Shown piece after piece: positions 31,913 to 39,885 of a DNA stretch of 64,000 nucleotides; position 1 is the first letter of the stretch; every line of letters begins with the position of its first letter. Origin of the DNA: Rhodanobacter sp. DHB23 (GTDB taxonomy: Bacteria; Pseudomonadota; Gammaproteobacteria; Xanthomonadales; Rhodanobacteraceae); NCBI RefSeq assembly GCF_014842975.1, contig NZ_JACYXK010000025.1, positions 1-64,000 on the forward strand, in the 5' to 3' direction. Under the pieces are notes generated by a model. It worked only from the letters and a program-made list of their open reading frames with translations, was not told the origin of the DNA and searched no databases. The translations under genes were made by a program, and so were the position numbers.

Positions 31913-32314
31913 ATGCGCAAGACCGTGTTGCTGATCGTTCCCACGCTGCTGCTCGGCGCCTGCACCTGGGGCATCAACCCCACGCCGGCCTCGCAGAACG
32001 TGCGCACGGCGTGGAACGGCGACGTTTCCGGCTGCCACGACCTCGGCAAGATCACGGTCTCGGTGATGGACCACGTCGGTCCGGTGGACCGCAACGACAT
32101 CAAGGTGCGCGACGAACTGCAGGTGATGGCGCGCAACGAGGCCGCCACCATGCATGCGGACACCATCAAGCCGCTGGCCGATCCCAGCGATGGTTCGCAG
32201 CCCTGGGGGGCCTACCAGTGCGGCACGCGCGTCCCGCAGCCCGGTGCCGCGCCGGGGCAGTCCCAGCCGCCGGCCAACGGTGGCGCGCAGACCTTCCCGG
32301 TCAAGGGCAACTGA
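31913..32314 (+). CDS. DUF4156-like lipoprotein
   Basis: A 133-aa predicted outer-membrane lipoprotein: signal peptide with LLLGAC (modified Cys17). The mature part, CTWGINPTPASQNVRTAW then SGCHDLGKITVSV and VRDELQVMARNEAATMHADT, resembles the YjeI/DUF4156 family: a conserved Cys, a Leu-Gly-x-Ile strand and a Glu-Leu-x-x-x-Ala-Arg-Asn helix. Function unknown. A Pro/Gly-rich tail ends it. Start ATG 31913 rather than the leaderless longer frame. A terminator follows at 32344. Confidence 0.7.
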   Translation: MRKTVLLIVPTLLLGACTWGINPTPASQNVRTAWNGDVSGCHDLGKITVSVMDHVGPVDRNDIKVRDELQVMARNEAATMHADTIKPLADPSDGSQPWGAYQCGTRVPQPGAAPGQSQPPANGGAQTFPVKGN

Positions 32315-32343
32315 GTTACGACCAGTTGCACCAGGAAAGCAAC

Positions 32344-32367
32344 GAAGGGCGCCGATGGCGCCCTTCG
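32344..32367 (+). terminator. Terminator-like hairpin after the DUF4156-like gene
   Basis: GAAGGGCGCC-GAT-GGCGCCCTTC followed by GCATTTGTG. The T-run is short, so termination may be partial. Confidence 0.6.
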
Positions 32368-32405
32368 CATTTGTGGGCATTGGCGTCCTGCCCGCATCGG
32401 GGTGC

Positions 32406-32463
32406 TTGCAGGTCGCCCGTTCGGGGCATAAAATTCATTTCCATATATTTCATATATGAAATA
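32406..32463 (+). promoter_or_regulatory. Promoter and palindromic operator of the MarR-efflux operon
   Basis: -35 TTGCAG (32406-32411), 17-bp spacer, -10 TAAAAT (32429-32434), predicted start about 32441. Immediately downstream is a perfect 18-bp palindrome, TATTTCATATATGAAATA (32446-32463), strikingly AT-rich in a GC-rich genome. This is the expected geometry for autorepression by the MarR protein encoded 30 bp further on. Confidence 0.75.
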
Positions 32464-32492
32464 CAAACAAAGACAATAAAACGCGCCCAGCC

Positions 32493-32987
32493 ATGAGCAG
32501 CTTCGCCCCCACCGAACAGCGCCTTGCCGTCACCTGCCGGCGCCAGCCCGCGTTCCCGCGCGAGCCGGCGGTGCTGGTGCGGCTGGTGAAGCACCTGCAC
32601 AAGCGGGTGCACGACGCCGCCAACGCCACGCTCAAGCCGTGGGGCATCAGCCACCCGGAGTACAACATCCTGATGATGCTGTACGGCACCGAGGGCTATG
32701 CGCTGAATCCATCGCAGCTGGCCGAGGCGGCGGGCGAGAAGTCGGCCAACATCACGCGGCTTGCAGACAGCCTGTGCGACAAGGGGCTGATCGAGCGCAC
32801 CGCCAGCGACGAGGACCGGCGCAAGGTCAGCCTGAGCCTGAGCCGCGCGGGACTGGCGATGATCGACGAGTTCATGCCATCGGTCTGCGCGCTGCTGGAA
32901 CGCCAGACCGCCGGCATGAAACCCGCCGAGACGGCGCAGCTGGAGCGCCTGCTGAAGAAGTTCCTCAACCAGTTGGAGCAGGACTGA
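32493..32987 (+). CDS. MarR-family transcriptional regulator of the efflux operon
   Basis: A 164-aa winged-helix repressor: LNPSQLAEAAGEKSANITRL is the recognition helix region, and DEDRRKVSLSLSRAG is the wing, diagnostic of MarR/EmrR. It is the first gene of a five-gene operon (3 bp to the next gene) and is preceded by a palindromic operator overlapping its own transcription start. It would sense an aromatic or phenolic ligand and derepress efflux. The ligand is inferred from the family, not from the sequence. Confidence 0.92.
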   Translation: MSSFAPTEQRLAVTCRRQPAFPREPAVLVRLVKHLHKRVHDAANATLKPWGISHPEYNILMMLYGTEGYALNPSQLAEAAGEKSANITRLADSLCDKGLIERTASDEDRRKVSLSLSRAGLAMIDEFMPSVCALLERQTAGMKPAETAQLERLLKKFLNQLEQD

Positions 32988-32990
32988 GCG

Positions 32991-35096
32991 ATGACAGGGG
33001 CATCGACCATCCCGGAACCTTCGCTGCGCCGCTGGCCCACGCTGGCGGAGCTGTTCGCGGGCGAGGGGCGTACCTGGCTGTTCGTGGCCAAGACCCTGCT
33101 CGCGGTCTACCTGGCCGCCTGGCTGGCGATGTGGCTGCGGCTGGAGGCACCGTCCACCGCGATGATCACGGTGGGCATCGTGATGCATCCGCAGAGCGGC
33201 ATGGTGCTGGCCAAGAGCTTCTACCGCGCGATCGGCACGCTGTGCGGCAGCACGTTCGGGCTGGCTCTGCTGTGCGCCTTCCCGCAGCAGCGCGAACTGT
33301 TCCTGCCCTGCCTGTCGCTGTGGCTGGCGCTGTGCGCCGGCGGCGCCACGCTGTACCGCAACTTCATGTCCTACGGTTTCGTGCTGGCCGGCTACACCGC
33401 GGCGATCGTGGCGTTGCCGGCAACGGCCAATCCGCTCGGCGTGTTCGATTCCGCATTGATGCGCGTGAGCGAAGTGATGCTGGGCATCGTGGTGTCCGCC
33501 GTGGTCAGCGACCTGGTGTTGCCGGACCGGCTTCGGCTGGTACTGCGGCAGAGCGCGCGCGCGCATTTCGCCAACTTCATCGACTTCGTGCGCGGCTCGA
33601 CCGGCGGCAGCATCCCGCGCGCGGCGATGGAGCAGGCGCACCTGCGCTTCGTGCGCGCGGCGGTCCAGCTGGAGGACATGCGCGCCTCGGTGATCTTCGA
33701 GGACCCGGAAATCCGCGCGCGCAGCACGCGCATGCGCCTGCTCAACCAGCACAACATGGCGGCGGCGACCAGCTTCCAGTCGCTGCACCACCTGATCAAC
33801 CGCTTGCAGCGCGAAGGCCGTGCCGCCGAGGCCGACGCGCTGATCGCGCTGTACCGGCCGATCGGCGCGGCGCTGGAAACGGCACCTGCCGAGCTGCACG
33901 ACCCCGCGGTGCTGGCGCCGCGCCTGCGCGAATGCGCGCGGCAGCTGCCGGCGCTGGAGGCGTCGCTGCGCGCGGGCCTGCAGCCGGGCCACGCGCAACT
34001 GGCGTTCGACACCGGCGCCACCTTGCTGAAGCGCTTCCTCGACGAGTTGTGCGGTTACGTCGAAGTGGAGCTGGCGCTGCGCGCGCACGTGCAGCGCGGC
34101 GCCGTGGAGCGTGTGCATTTCCGCCGCGGCCACGACGCCACCGGCGCCGCGGTGGCGGTGCTGCGCACCTTCCTCACCATGAGCGTGCTGAGCGTGTTCT
34201 GGATCGCCAGCGGCTGGCCGTATGGCTCCAGCGCGATGCTGCTGGCCACCATCTTCAGTGGCCTGCTCGCGGCGACGCCGAACCCGCTGGCCTCCGCGTT
34301 CAACATGCTGATCGGCTTTGCCGCGGGCTCGGTGGCCGGCCTGTTGGCGACGTTCTGGCTGCTGCCAGGCAGCGACGGTTTCATGATGCTGATCGCGGCG
34401 AGCCTGCCGTTGCTGCTGATCGGGCCGTGGCTCAGCGCACACCCCGGCACCGCCAATATCGGCAGCGGCTACGCGCTGGCCATCATCTCCATCCTCGCCT
34501 TGAAGAATTCGATGGTGTACGACTTCGCCACCGCGTTGAACGAAACCGTCGCGCAGCTCGCGGGCGTGGGCTTGGCCGCGGCGGCCTTCGTGTTCGTGCC
34601 GCGCGTCACCGGCAGCGGCTGGCAGCGTCGCCGGCAGTTCCGCCGCTTGCGCGAGCAGGTGGTGGAAGCCGCCACCGCGCCGCTGGATGGCCTGTCGTGG
34701 CGCTTCGAAAGCGCCAGCCGCGACCTGTTCCACCAGGTGATCACGCATACCCGCCCGGGCAGCCGCCAGTCGCGCGCCTTGCTGAGCTGGGCGCTGGCAG
34801 TGCAGGAGAGCGGGCGCGCGCTGATCGAGTTGCGCGAGCAGTTGCGTGTCGGCGACGTGCCGGCGGCGGCGCGCGCGGCGGCCGAGCATGCGGTGCAGGC
34901 CGTGGCGCAGCTGTACCAGCAGCCGGACGAAGCGCGCCGGCAGCACGCCGAGGATGAGGTGCGTGCCGCGATCGAAACCTGCGCCGACGCCCCGGCGCTG
35001 CGCCCGCACCTGTACCAGTTGCTGGGCGCCTTGCGCGACGACGAATCGCCGCTGGCCGCCGCCACGGCCAATGAGGAACCGACCCATGCCCCATGA
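32991..35096 (+). CDS. FUSC-family inner membrane efflux protein (AaeB-like)
   Basis: A 701-aa inner-membrane protein with two clusters of hydrophobic helices (approximately residues 25-170 and 385-530), each followed by a cytoplasmic domain. This is the duplicated FUSC architecture of AaeB/p-hydroxybenzoate efflux subunits. The N-terminal signature is FVAKTLLAVYLAAWLAMWLR with the HPQSGMVLAKSFYRAIGT loop. It would pump aromatic acids or fusaric-acid-like compounds with the adjacent DUF1656, HlyD-type and outer-membrane subunits. It starts three bases after the marR stop. Confidence 0.88.
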   Translation: MTGASTIPEPSLRRWPTLAELFAGEGRTWLFVAKTLLAVYLAAWLAMWLRLEAPSTAMITVGIVMHPQSGMVLAKSFYRAIGTLCGSTFGLALLCAFPQQRELFLPCLSLWLALCAGGATLYRNFMSYGFVLAGYTAAIVALPATANPLGVFDSALMRVSEVMLGIVVSAVVSDLVLPDRLRLVLRQSARAHFANFIDFVRGSTGGSIPRAAMEQAHLRFVRAAVQLEDMRASVIFEDPEIRARSTRMRLLNQHNMAAATSFQSLHHLINRLQREGRAAEADALIALYRPIGAALETAPAELHDPAVLAPRLRECARQLPALEASLRAGLQPGHAQLAFDTGATLLKRFLDELCGYVEVELALRAHVQRGAVERVHFRRGHDATGAAVAVLRTFLTMSVLSVFWIASGWPYGSSAMLLATIFSGLLAATPNPLASAFNMLIGFAAGSVAGLLATFWLLPGSDGFMMLIAASLPLLLIGPWLSAHPGTANIGSGYALAIISILALKNSMVYDFATALNETVAQLAGVGLAAAAFVFVPRVTGSGWQRRRQFRRLREQVVEAATAPLDGLSWRFESASRDLFHQVITHTRPGSRQSRALLSWALAVQESGRALIELREQLRVGDVPAAARAAAEHAVQAVAQLYQQPDEARRQHAEDEVRAAIETCADAPALRPHLYQLLGALRDDESPLAAATANEEPTHAP

Positions 35097-35286
35097 GCTT
35101 TCCATCGGCGGCGTGCTGGTGCCCGGCCTGCTGCCGATCTTCCTGGTCTGCCTGCCGCTGATGCTGCTGGTGGACGCGTTGATCGGCCGCTATGGCCTGC
35201 ATCGCTACGTGTGGCATCCGCCGCTGTTCCGCCTTGCCCTGTTTGCCTGCCTGTTCGCCGCGGGCGGACTGCTGTTTTTACGTTGA
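35086..35286 (+). CDS. DUF1656 small membrane protein (AaeX-like)
   Basis: A 66-aa protein with two transmembrane helices (GLLPIFLVCLPLMLLVDALI and LALFACLFAAGGLLF) and the linking RYGLHRYVWHPPLF typical of DUF1656. Members sit between FUSC and HlyD-type genes in AaeAB-like efflux operons, and are presumed accessory. It overlaps the FUSC gene by 11 bp and lies 7 bp before the HlyD-type gene. Confidence 0.88.
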   Translation: MPHELSIGGVLVPGLLPIFLVCLPLMLLVDALIGRYGLHRYVWHPPLFRLALFACLFAAGGLLFLR

Positions 35287-35293
35287 GACCGTC

Positions 35294-36325
35294 ATGAACA
35301 AGACTTCGATCTTGCGCTTCCTGATCACCGCTTTCGTGGTGCTGGTCGCCTTCCTGCTCGGCCACCTGTTGTGGTCGCACTACCTGTATTCGCCGTGGAC
35401 GCGCGATGGCCGCGTGCGCGCCGACGTGGTGAAGGTGGCGCCGGACGTGGCCGGCCTGGTCACCGAGCTGCACGTGGACGACAACCAGTTCGTGCACCGC
35501 GGCGACGTGCTGCTGGTGATCGACCCCTCGCGCTATCAACTCGCATTGGCGCAGGCCCGCGCCAACCTCGGCGCCGCCGGCGCCGGCGTGCATGCTGCCG
35601 AGGCGAACATCGCCGCGGCCACCGCCGCCGTGGCCGCGCGCAAGACGGACTACGCGATGTACCAGGCGCAGGCCAAGCGGCGCATGCAGGTGCCCGCGGG
35701 CAGCGTGGTGTCCAGCGAGACGCGCGACAATTCGATCGCCACCGCCGAGGCCGCGGAAGCGGCATGGCACCAGGCCGAAGCCGCGCTGAAGCAGGCGCAG
35801 GCGGCGCACGACCAAGCGCTGTCGGCGCAGGCGCAGGCCCAGGTGGCGGTGCAGAACGCCGAGCTCAACCTCGAACGCACGCAGGTGCGCGCACCGGTGG
35901 ACGGCTATGCCACCAACGTGCAGGTGCGCGTGGGCGACTTCGCCAATGCGGGCGCGCAGCAGCTCGCATTGGTCGACAGCCACAGCTACTACATCTACGG
36001 CTATTTCGAGGAAACCAAGCTGCCGCAAGTGCGCATGGGTGACCCGGTGGACGTGCGCCTGATGGCCGGTGGCATCCAGCTCAAGGGCCGCATCGACAGC
36101 ATCGCGCGCGGCATCGCCGACCGCGACAACCCCGGCAGTCCGGACCAGCTTCCCGACGTGAACCCCGTCTTCAACTGGGTGCGCCTCGCGCAGCGGATCC
36201 CGGTGCGCATCCGCATCGACCCCGCGCAGATGCCCAAGGGCAGCGTGCTGGTGGCCGGCATGACCGCGACCATCACCGTGCATCCGCGTGACGACGACCG
36301 TAGCGCGCAGCAGGCGCAGCCATGA
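35294..36325 (+). CDS. HlyD/EmrA-type membrane fusion subunit of the efflux system
   Basis: A 343-aa periplasmic adaptor with one N-terminal transmembrane anchor (LRFLITAFVVLVAFLLGHLL). A first lipoyl half follows (VAPDVAGLVTELHVDDNQFV), then a long Ala/Gln-rich coiled coil (residues ~75-190), the second lipoyl half (TQVRAPVDGYATNVQVRVGD) and a beta-barrel. It would bridge the FUSC protein to the outer-membrane factor. The next gene begins within its stop codon (ATGA). Confidence 0.92.
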   Translation: MNKTSILRFLITAFVVLVAFLLGHLLWSHYLYSPWTRDGRVRADVVKVAPDVAGLVTELHVDDNQFVHRGDVLLVIDPSRYQLALAQARANLGAAGAGVHAAEANIAAATAAVAARKTDYAMYQAQAKRRMQVPAGSVVSSETRDNSIATAEAAEAAWHQAEAALKQAQAAHDQALSAQAQAQVAVQNAELNLERTQVRAPVDGYATNVQVRVGDFANAGAQQLALVDSHSYYIYGYFEETKLPQVRMGDPVDVRLMAGGIQLKGRIDSIARGIADRDNPGSPDQLPDVNPVFNWVRLAQRIPVRIRIDPAQMPKGSVLVAGMTATITVHPRDDDRSAQQAQP

Positions 36326-37782
36326 CGTGTGCGCTGCGAACGCTTGCCCTCGCGGCGTCGATGCTGGCGCTGGCCGCGTGTGCTTCCACCCGCGGACTGC
36401 ACCCCAGCGGCCACGAGATTGCGCCGGACGGCCTGCAGGCGCGGCAAAGCCTCGCCGGCGTGCAGGTGAGTCCGGCCGCGTGGCCGCAGCAGGACTGGTG
36501 GCATTCGCTGGGCGACGCACAGCTCGACGCGCTGATCGATGAAGCGCTGCGCGACAACCCCGGCCTCGCCGTCGCCGATGCGCGAGCGCAACTGGCGCAG
36601 TCCGAAGCGCAGGCGCTGGACGCCGCGCGCGATCCCAACGTGGAAGCCAGCTACGCCGCCACCGGCGCACGGCTTTCCGAGAAGGAAGTCGGCCTGGTGC
36701 TGCCGGAGGTCGTCGGCACGTTCGCGTGGATGCAGAGCGCGGGAGTGGATTTCTCCTGGAACGTCGACCTGTGGGGCGGCCAGCGCGCCGCGTGGGAAGC
36801 CGCGCTGGGCCGCAGCCGCGCCGCGGAAGTGGATCGCCGCACCGCGCGCATCCAGCTCTCGGCAAACGTGGCGCTGGCCTGGATCCAGTTGCGCCAGGCC
36901 TTCGTGTTGCGCGACATCGCGCAGCGCGACGTCGAGCGTGCGGATCGCATCGCCGCGCTCACCCATACCCTGGTCGCCAGCGGCATGGGCCTGCCCGACA
37001 ACCTGCTGCAGGCGCGCGCCGAGGCAGGCACCGCGCACCAGCACCTGACCGCCGCCGAGGCGCAGATCGACAGTGCGCGCATCACGCTCGCCGTGCTGCT
37101 CGGCAAGGGGCCGGACCGTGGCCTGCAGATCGCCGCGCCCAGCGAGTTCAAGCCGGTGTCGCTGGCGGTGCCGCCCGACCTCACCGCCAACCTGCTGGGT
37201 CGTCGCCCCGACCTGGTCGCCGCGCGCTGGCGCGTGGAAGCCGCCGCGCAGGACATCAAGGCGGCCAAGGCGCAGTTCATGCCCAACCTCAACATCAGCG
37301 CAATGGCTGGTTTCCTCGCGCTGGGCGACAACGTGCCCTTGTTCCAGCTGCCCGCGCGCACCTACAGCGTCGGCCCCGCGCTGTCGCTGCCGCTGTTCGA
37401 CGGCAAGCGCCTGCGCGCCGGCCTCAACGCGCACGATGCGCTGTACGACGAGACGGTGGCCAACTACAACCAGACGCTGGTGCGCGCGGTGAACCAGGTG
37501 GCCGACCTGCTCAGCCTGTCGCGTGCCGTGCAGAGCCAACTGCAGACGCAGCAGGACGTGCTGCACAACGCGCAACGCGCCTACGACAACGCGCAGATCG
37601 GCTACCAGGCCGGGCTGGGCACGGAGTTGAACACCCTGGTCGCGCGCCACGTGCTGCTCGTGGCCGAACAGAACCAGGCGGTGCTGCAGAGCCGCCAGGC
37701 CGAGTTGGCCGTGCGCATGGTCGAGGCGCTGGGCGGCGGCTTCAAGGATGAGGCATTACCGGCAACGGGCGCCCGACAATAG
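36322..37782 (+). CDS. NodT-family outer-membrane efflux lipoprotein
   Basis: A 486-aa TolC-like outer-membrane factor: signal peptide and lipobox LALAAC (Cys20), then two OEP repeats. The signatures are WWHSLGDAQLDALIDEAL near the N-terminus and LGRRPDLVAARWRVEAAAQD in the middle, standard for NodT/OprM channels. It completes the MarR-controlled tripartite pump and is the last gene of that operon. No intrinsic terminator was found immediately after it. Confidence 0.92.
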   Translation: MTCALRTLALAASMLALAACASTRGLHPSGHEIAPDGLQARQSLAGVQVSPAAWPQQDWWHSLGDAQLDALIDEALRDNPGLAVADARAQLAQSEAQALDAARDPNVEASYAATGARLSEKEVGLVLPEVVGTFAWMQSAGVDFSWNVDLWGGQRAAWEAALGRSRAAEVDRRTARIQLSANVALAWIQLRQAFVLRDIAQRDVERADRIAALTHTLVASGMGLPDNLLQARAEAGTAHQHLTAAEAQIDSARITLAVLLGKGPDRGLQIAAPSEFKPVSLAVPPDLTANLLGRRPDLVAARWRVEAAAQDIKAAKAQFMPNLNISAMAGFLALGDNVPLFQLPARTYSVGPALSLPLFDGKRLRAGLNAHDALYDETVANYNQTLVRAVNQVADLLSLSRAVQSQLQTQQDVLHNAQRAYDNAQIGYQAGLGTELNTLVARHVLLVAEQNQAVLQSRQAELAVRMVEALGGGFKDEALPATGARQ

Positions 37783-37921
37783 GCGCCATGCAGCGCAGCT
37801 GCCGGACCGGTTCGCCACGATCCATCGAAGGACGTGTCGCCGACGACGCGGCACGGCGCCCTGGATCGCTGGCTCGCCGCGGTGGCCGCTGCGCACATGC
37901 GGCGGCACGTGGTGGATCGCC

Positions 37922-37950
37922 TGTAAGGTTTTCGCGGCGGTCACGGACTA
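37922..37950 (+). promoter_or_regulatory. Candidate ECF-sigma promoter for the operon at 37986
   Basis: GTAAGG-N15-CGGACTA, reminiscent of the GTAAC-N15/16-CGAA promoters of some ECF sigma groups. It would give a leader of about 30 nt carrying GAGG before ATG 37986. The preceding 140 bp, from the outer-membrane factor stop, contain no credible gene. Assignment to the adjacent sigma factor is inferential. Confidence 0.35.
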
Positions 37951-37985
37951 GGGAAGGGTCGTCATCACGCCACGAGGCCACTGCC

Positions 37986-38720
37986 ATGTCCGCCATCCCC
38001 GAACGCCTGCCCGCCACTGCCGTACTACCTGCGAGTCTCGGCTTGCGCTAGTGCCTCGATGGCCTGCGCCTGTGGCGACGCGTGCCGCTCAGGCTGTTCC
38101 TGCTGTGCTTCGCGCAGCTGCTGGTGGAAACCCTCCTGCAGTTGATCCCGTGGGTCGGCGTGACGTTGTCGAAACTGGCGGTGCCGGTGCTGCTGATGGG
38201 CATCCTGCTGGGGCTGGACGAACAGGCGCGGGGCGGGCGCCTGCGCTGGTCCAGTCTGCTGGACGGCCTGCGCCATCGCCCGTTCATGCCGGTGCTGGCG
38301 CTGGCGGCGCTGTGGGGCCTGGGCGTGTTTGCGGTGCAGCAGGCCGTGGCATGGCTGGTGTACGGTTGGCCGGCGGTGGATGCGGCGTGGCTGGGGCATG
38401 CCATGGCCCATCGCGAGCTGATGACGGCGACGTTCGAACGGGTGTTGCTGGTGCCCGGGGTGGTGCCGGCCATCCTGCTGATGCTGGCGCCATGCCTGTT
38501 CCTGTTCGACGGGCAGTCACCGTGGCGGGCGGTTTGCAACAGCGTGCGGATGGCGTGCCGCCATGCCGCGCCGTTCGGGGTGTTCCTGCTGGTGAACCTG
38601 GGTGTGTTCCTGCTGATGCTGGCGAAGTCCTGGACGTTCGCGCTGCTGTTGTTCCTTTCGCCGTGGTCGATGGCGTGCAGCTACGCGGTATGGCGCGACC
38701 TGTGCCGGGCGGAAGGCTGA
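37986..38720 (+). pseudogene. Multi-helix membrane protein gene interrupted by an in-frame amber codon
   Basis: ATG 37986 (after GAGG) opens MSAIPERLPATAVLPASLGL, then codon 22 is TAG (38049-38051). The same frame continues unbroken to 38720 as CLDGLRLWRRVPLRLFLLCF and about five further helices (e.g. LPWSMACSYAVWRDL-type end). Homologues of such BPSS1780-like proteins commonly have a Trp at this place before the first helix, and TGG to TAG is one substitution. The continuation could still be translated from GTG 38082, but that codon has no ribosome site. Pseudogene, sequencing error or real restart are all possible. The gene heads the ECF sigma operon. Confidence 0.6.
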
Positions 38721-38726
38721 GACGGA

Positions 38727-39221
38727 ATGCGCGAGGGGGAATTCGCCGCGTTGCTGCACGGGCATGCGGGGCTGCTGTCGCGCATCGCGGCAAGCTACGA
38801 AGCCGATCCCTCGTTGCGCGACGACCTGCTGCAGGACATCGCGCTGGCGCTCTGGAAGGCGCTGCCGGCATGGCGGGGCGAGGCGGCGTTGAAGACCTTC
38901 GTGGCGCGCGTGGCGCACAACCGCGGCGCCAGCCACGTGATCGGCCGCACGCGGCGGCCGGCGGCGCAAGGACTGGATGATGACCTCGCCGATCCGGCTC
39001 ACGGCCCGGAATCGCACGCGCAGCTCGAACAGAAACGCCTGCGCCTGCAGGACGCGGTGCGCGCCCTGCCGCTGACGCTGCGGCAGGCGGTGACACTGGC
39101 GCTGGAAGGTTTCAGCCAGCAGGAGATCGCACTGGCGCTGGGCATCAGCGCCAACAACGTGGCGGTGCGCCTGAACCGGGCGCGCAAGGCGTTGAAGGAC
39201 GCACTGGGAGAATCGGCATGA
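38727..39221 (+). CDS. ECF-type RNA polymerase sigma factor
   Basis: A 164-aa sigma-70-family protein. Region 2 is LRDDLLQDIALALWKALPAW and the DNA-melting segment AALKTFVARVAHNRGASHV. Region 4 is LPLTLRQAVTLALEGFSQQE with the HTH ALALGISANNVAVRLNRARK. It lacks regions 1.1 and 3, so it is extracytoplasmic-function class. It is translationally coupled (ATGA) to the downstream membrane protein gene, a likely partner or anti-sigma factor, and lies 6 bp after the interrupted membrane gene. Confidence 0.88.
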   Translation: MREGEFAALLHGHAGLLSRIAASYEADPSLRDDLLQDIALALWKALPAWRGEAALKTFVARVAHNRGASHVIGRTRRPAAQGLDDDLADPAHGPESHAQLEQKRLRLQDAVRALPLTLRQAVTLALEGFSQQEIALALGISANNVAVRLNRARKALKDALGESA

Positions 39222-39808
39222 ATCCAAGCGATGACTGGGTGCGCTGGGGCGACCATTGGCAGCGGCAACCCACGGTCGATGCGGACCGGCTGCGCCGCCG
39301 GGTGCAGCGCAAGCGGCGGCAGATGCAGGTGGTGCTTGGCTTCGAGTGCTGTGCCGCGCTGTTCGCCATCGGCCAGGTATTGCACCTGCTGCTCGACCCG
39401 GGCCTCGGCTTGCGCTGGAAGGTCTGGGCCGGTCTGGCATTGTTGCTGGTGGCGGCGTCGGTGTACCTGTCGTTGCGCGTGCGTCGCGGCACCTGGCAGG
39501 CGACGGCCGATGGCATGCCCGAGCTGTTGCGGCTGACCGCAGCGCGCGCGCGCGCGGGCATCCGGTTGGCGTGGCTGAACATCGCCAGCATTCCGCTGCT
39601 GATCGCGTTCACGCTACTGGTGGCAGCGCCCTGGCTGGTGCCATCGCGCTGGCGGCACGATCCAGCACTTGAACATTTGCTGCTACTTCAAGTGGAGATC
39701 AACGGTGTCGTCCTCGTGCCGTTGCTGGTGTTCTTCGTCGTCTACATCCGGCGGCAGCGACGGCGCCTGCGTCACGTGGAGGCCCTGCTGCGGGATTACG
39801 CGGAGTGA
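39218..39808 (+). CDS. Membrane protein, putative anti-sigma partner
   Basis: A 196-aa protein with a cytoplasmic N-terminus (about 35 residues, MNPSDDWVRWGDHWQRQP), two helices (residues ~38-58 and 68-86) and two further helices toward the C-terminus (IASIPLLIAFTLLVAAPWLV; VVLVPLLVFFVVYI). No zinc-binding anti-sigma HxxxCxxC motif is present. The assignment as anti-sigma factor rests only on the ATGA overlap with the ECF gene and on common gene order. Function otherwise unknown. Confidence 0.6.
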   Translation: MNPSDDWVRWGDHWQRQPTVDADRLRRRVQRKRRQMQVVLGFECCAALFAIGQVLHLLLDPGLGLRWKVWAGLALLLVAASVYLSLRVRRGTWQATADGMPELLRLTAARARAGIRLAWLNIASIPLLIAFTLLVAAPWLVPSRWRHDPALEHLLLLQVEINGVVLVPLLVFFVVYIRRQRRRLRHVEALLRDYAE

Positions 39809-39885
39809 CGTGGCGGATAATCTGGCCAGGGCATGAAGGCAAGCCTGGCTGCTTTCATGGCCTGCCTTTGCGTATCCTCTGATCC

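Noticed and set aside
32316-35105. A 929-codon minus-strand frame opposite marR and the FUSC gene
   Set aside because: Antisense shadow, with composition (Gln/Arg/His runs) typical of such frames.
37748-37951. A 67-codon plus-strand ORF between the outer-membrane factor and the ECF operon
   Set aside because: Arg/Trp/Cys-rich with no ribosome site and overlapping the outer-membrane factor end; another 30-codon frame (GALDRWLAAVAAAHMRRHVV) looks more protein-like but also lacks initiation signals.
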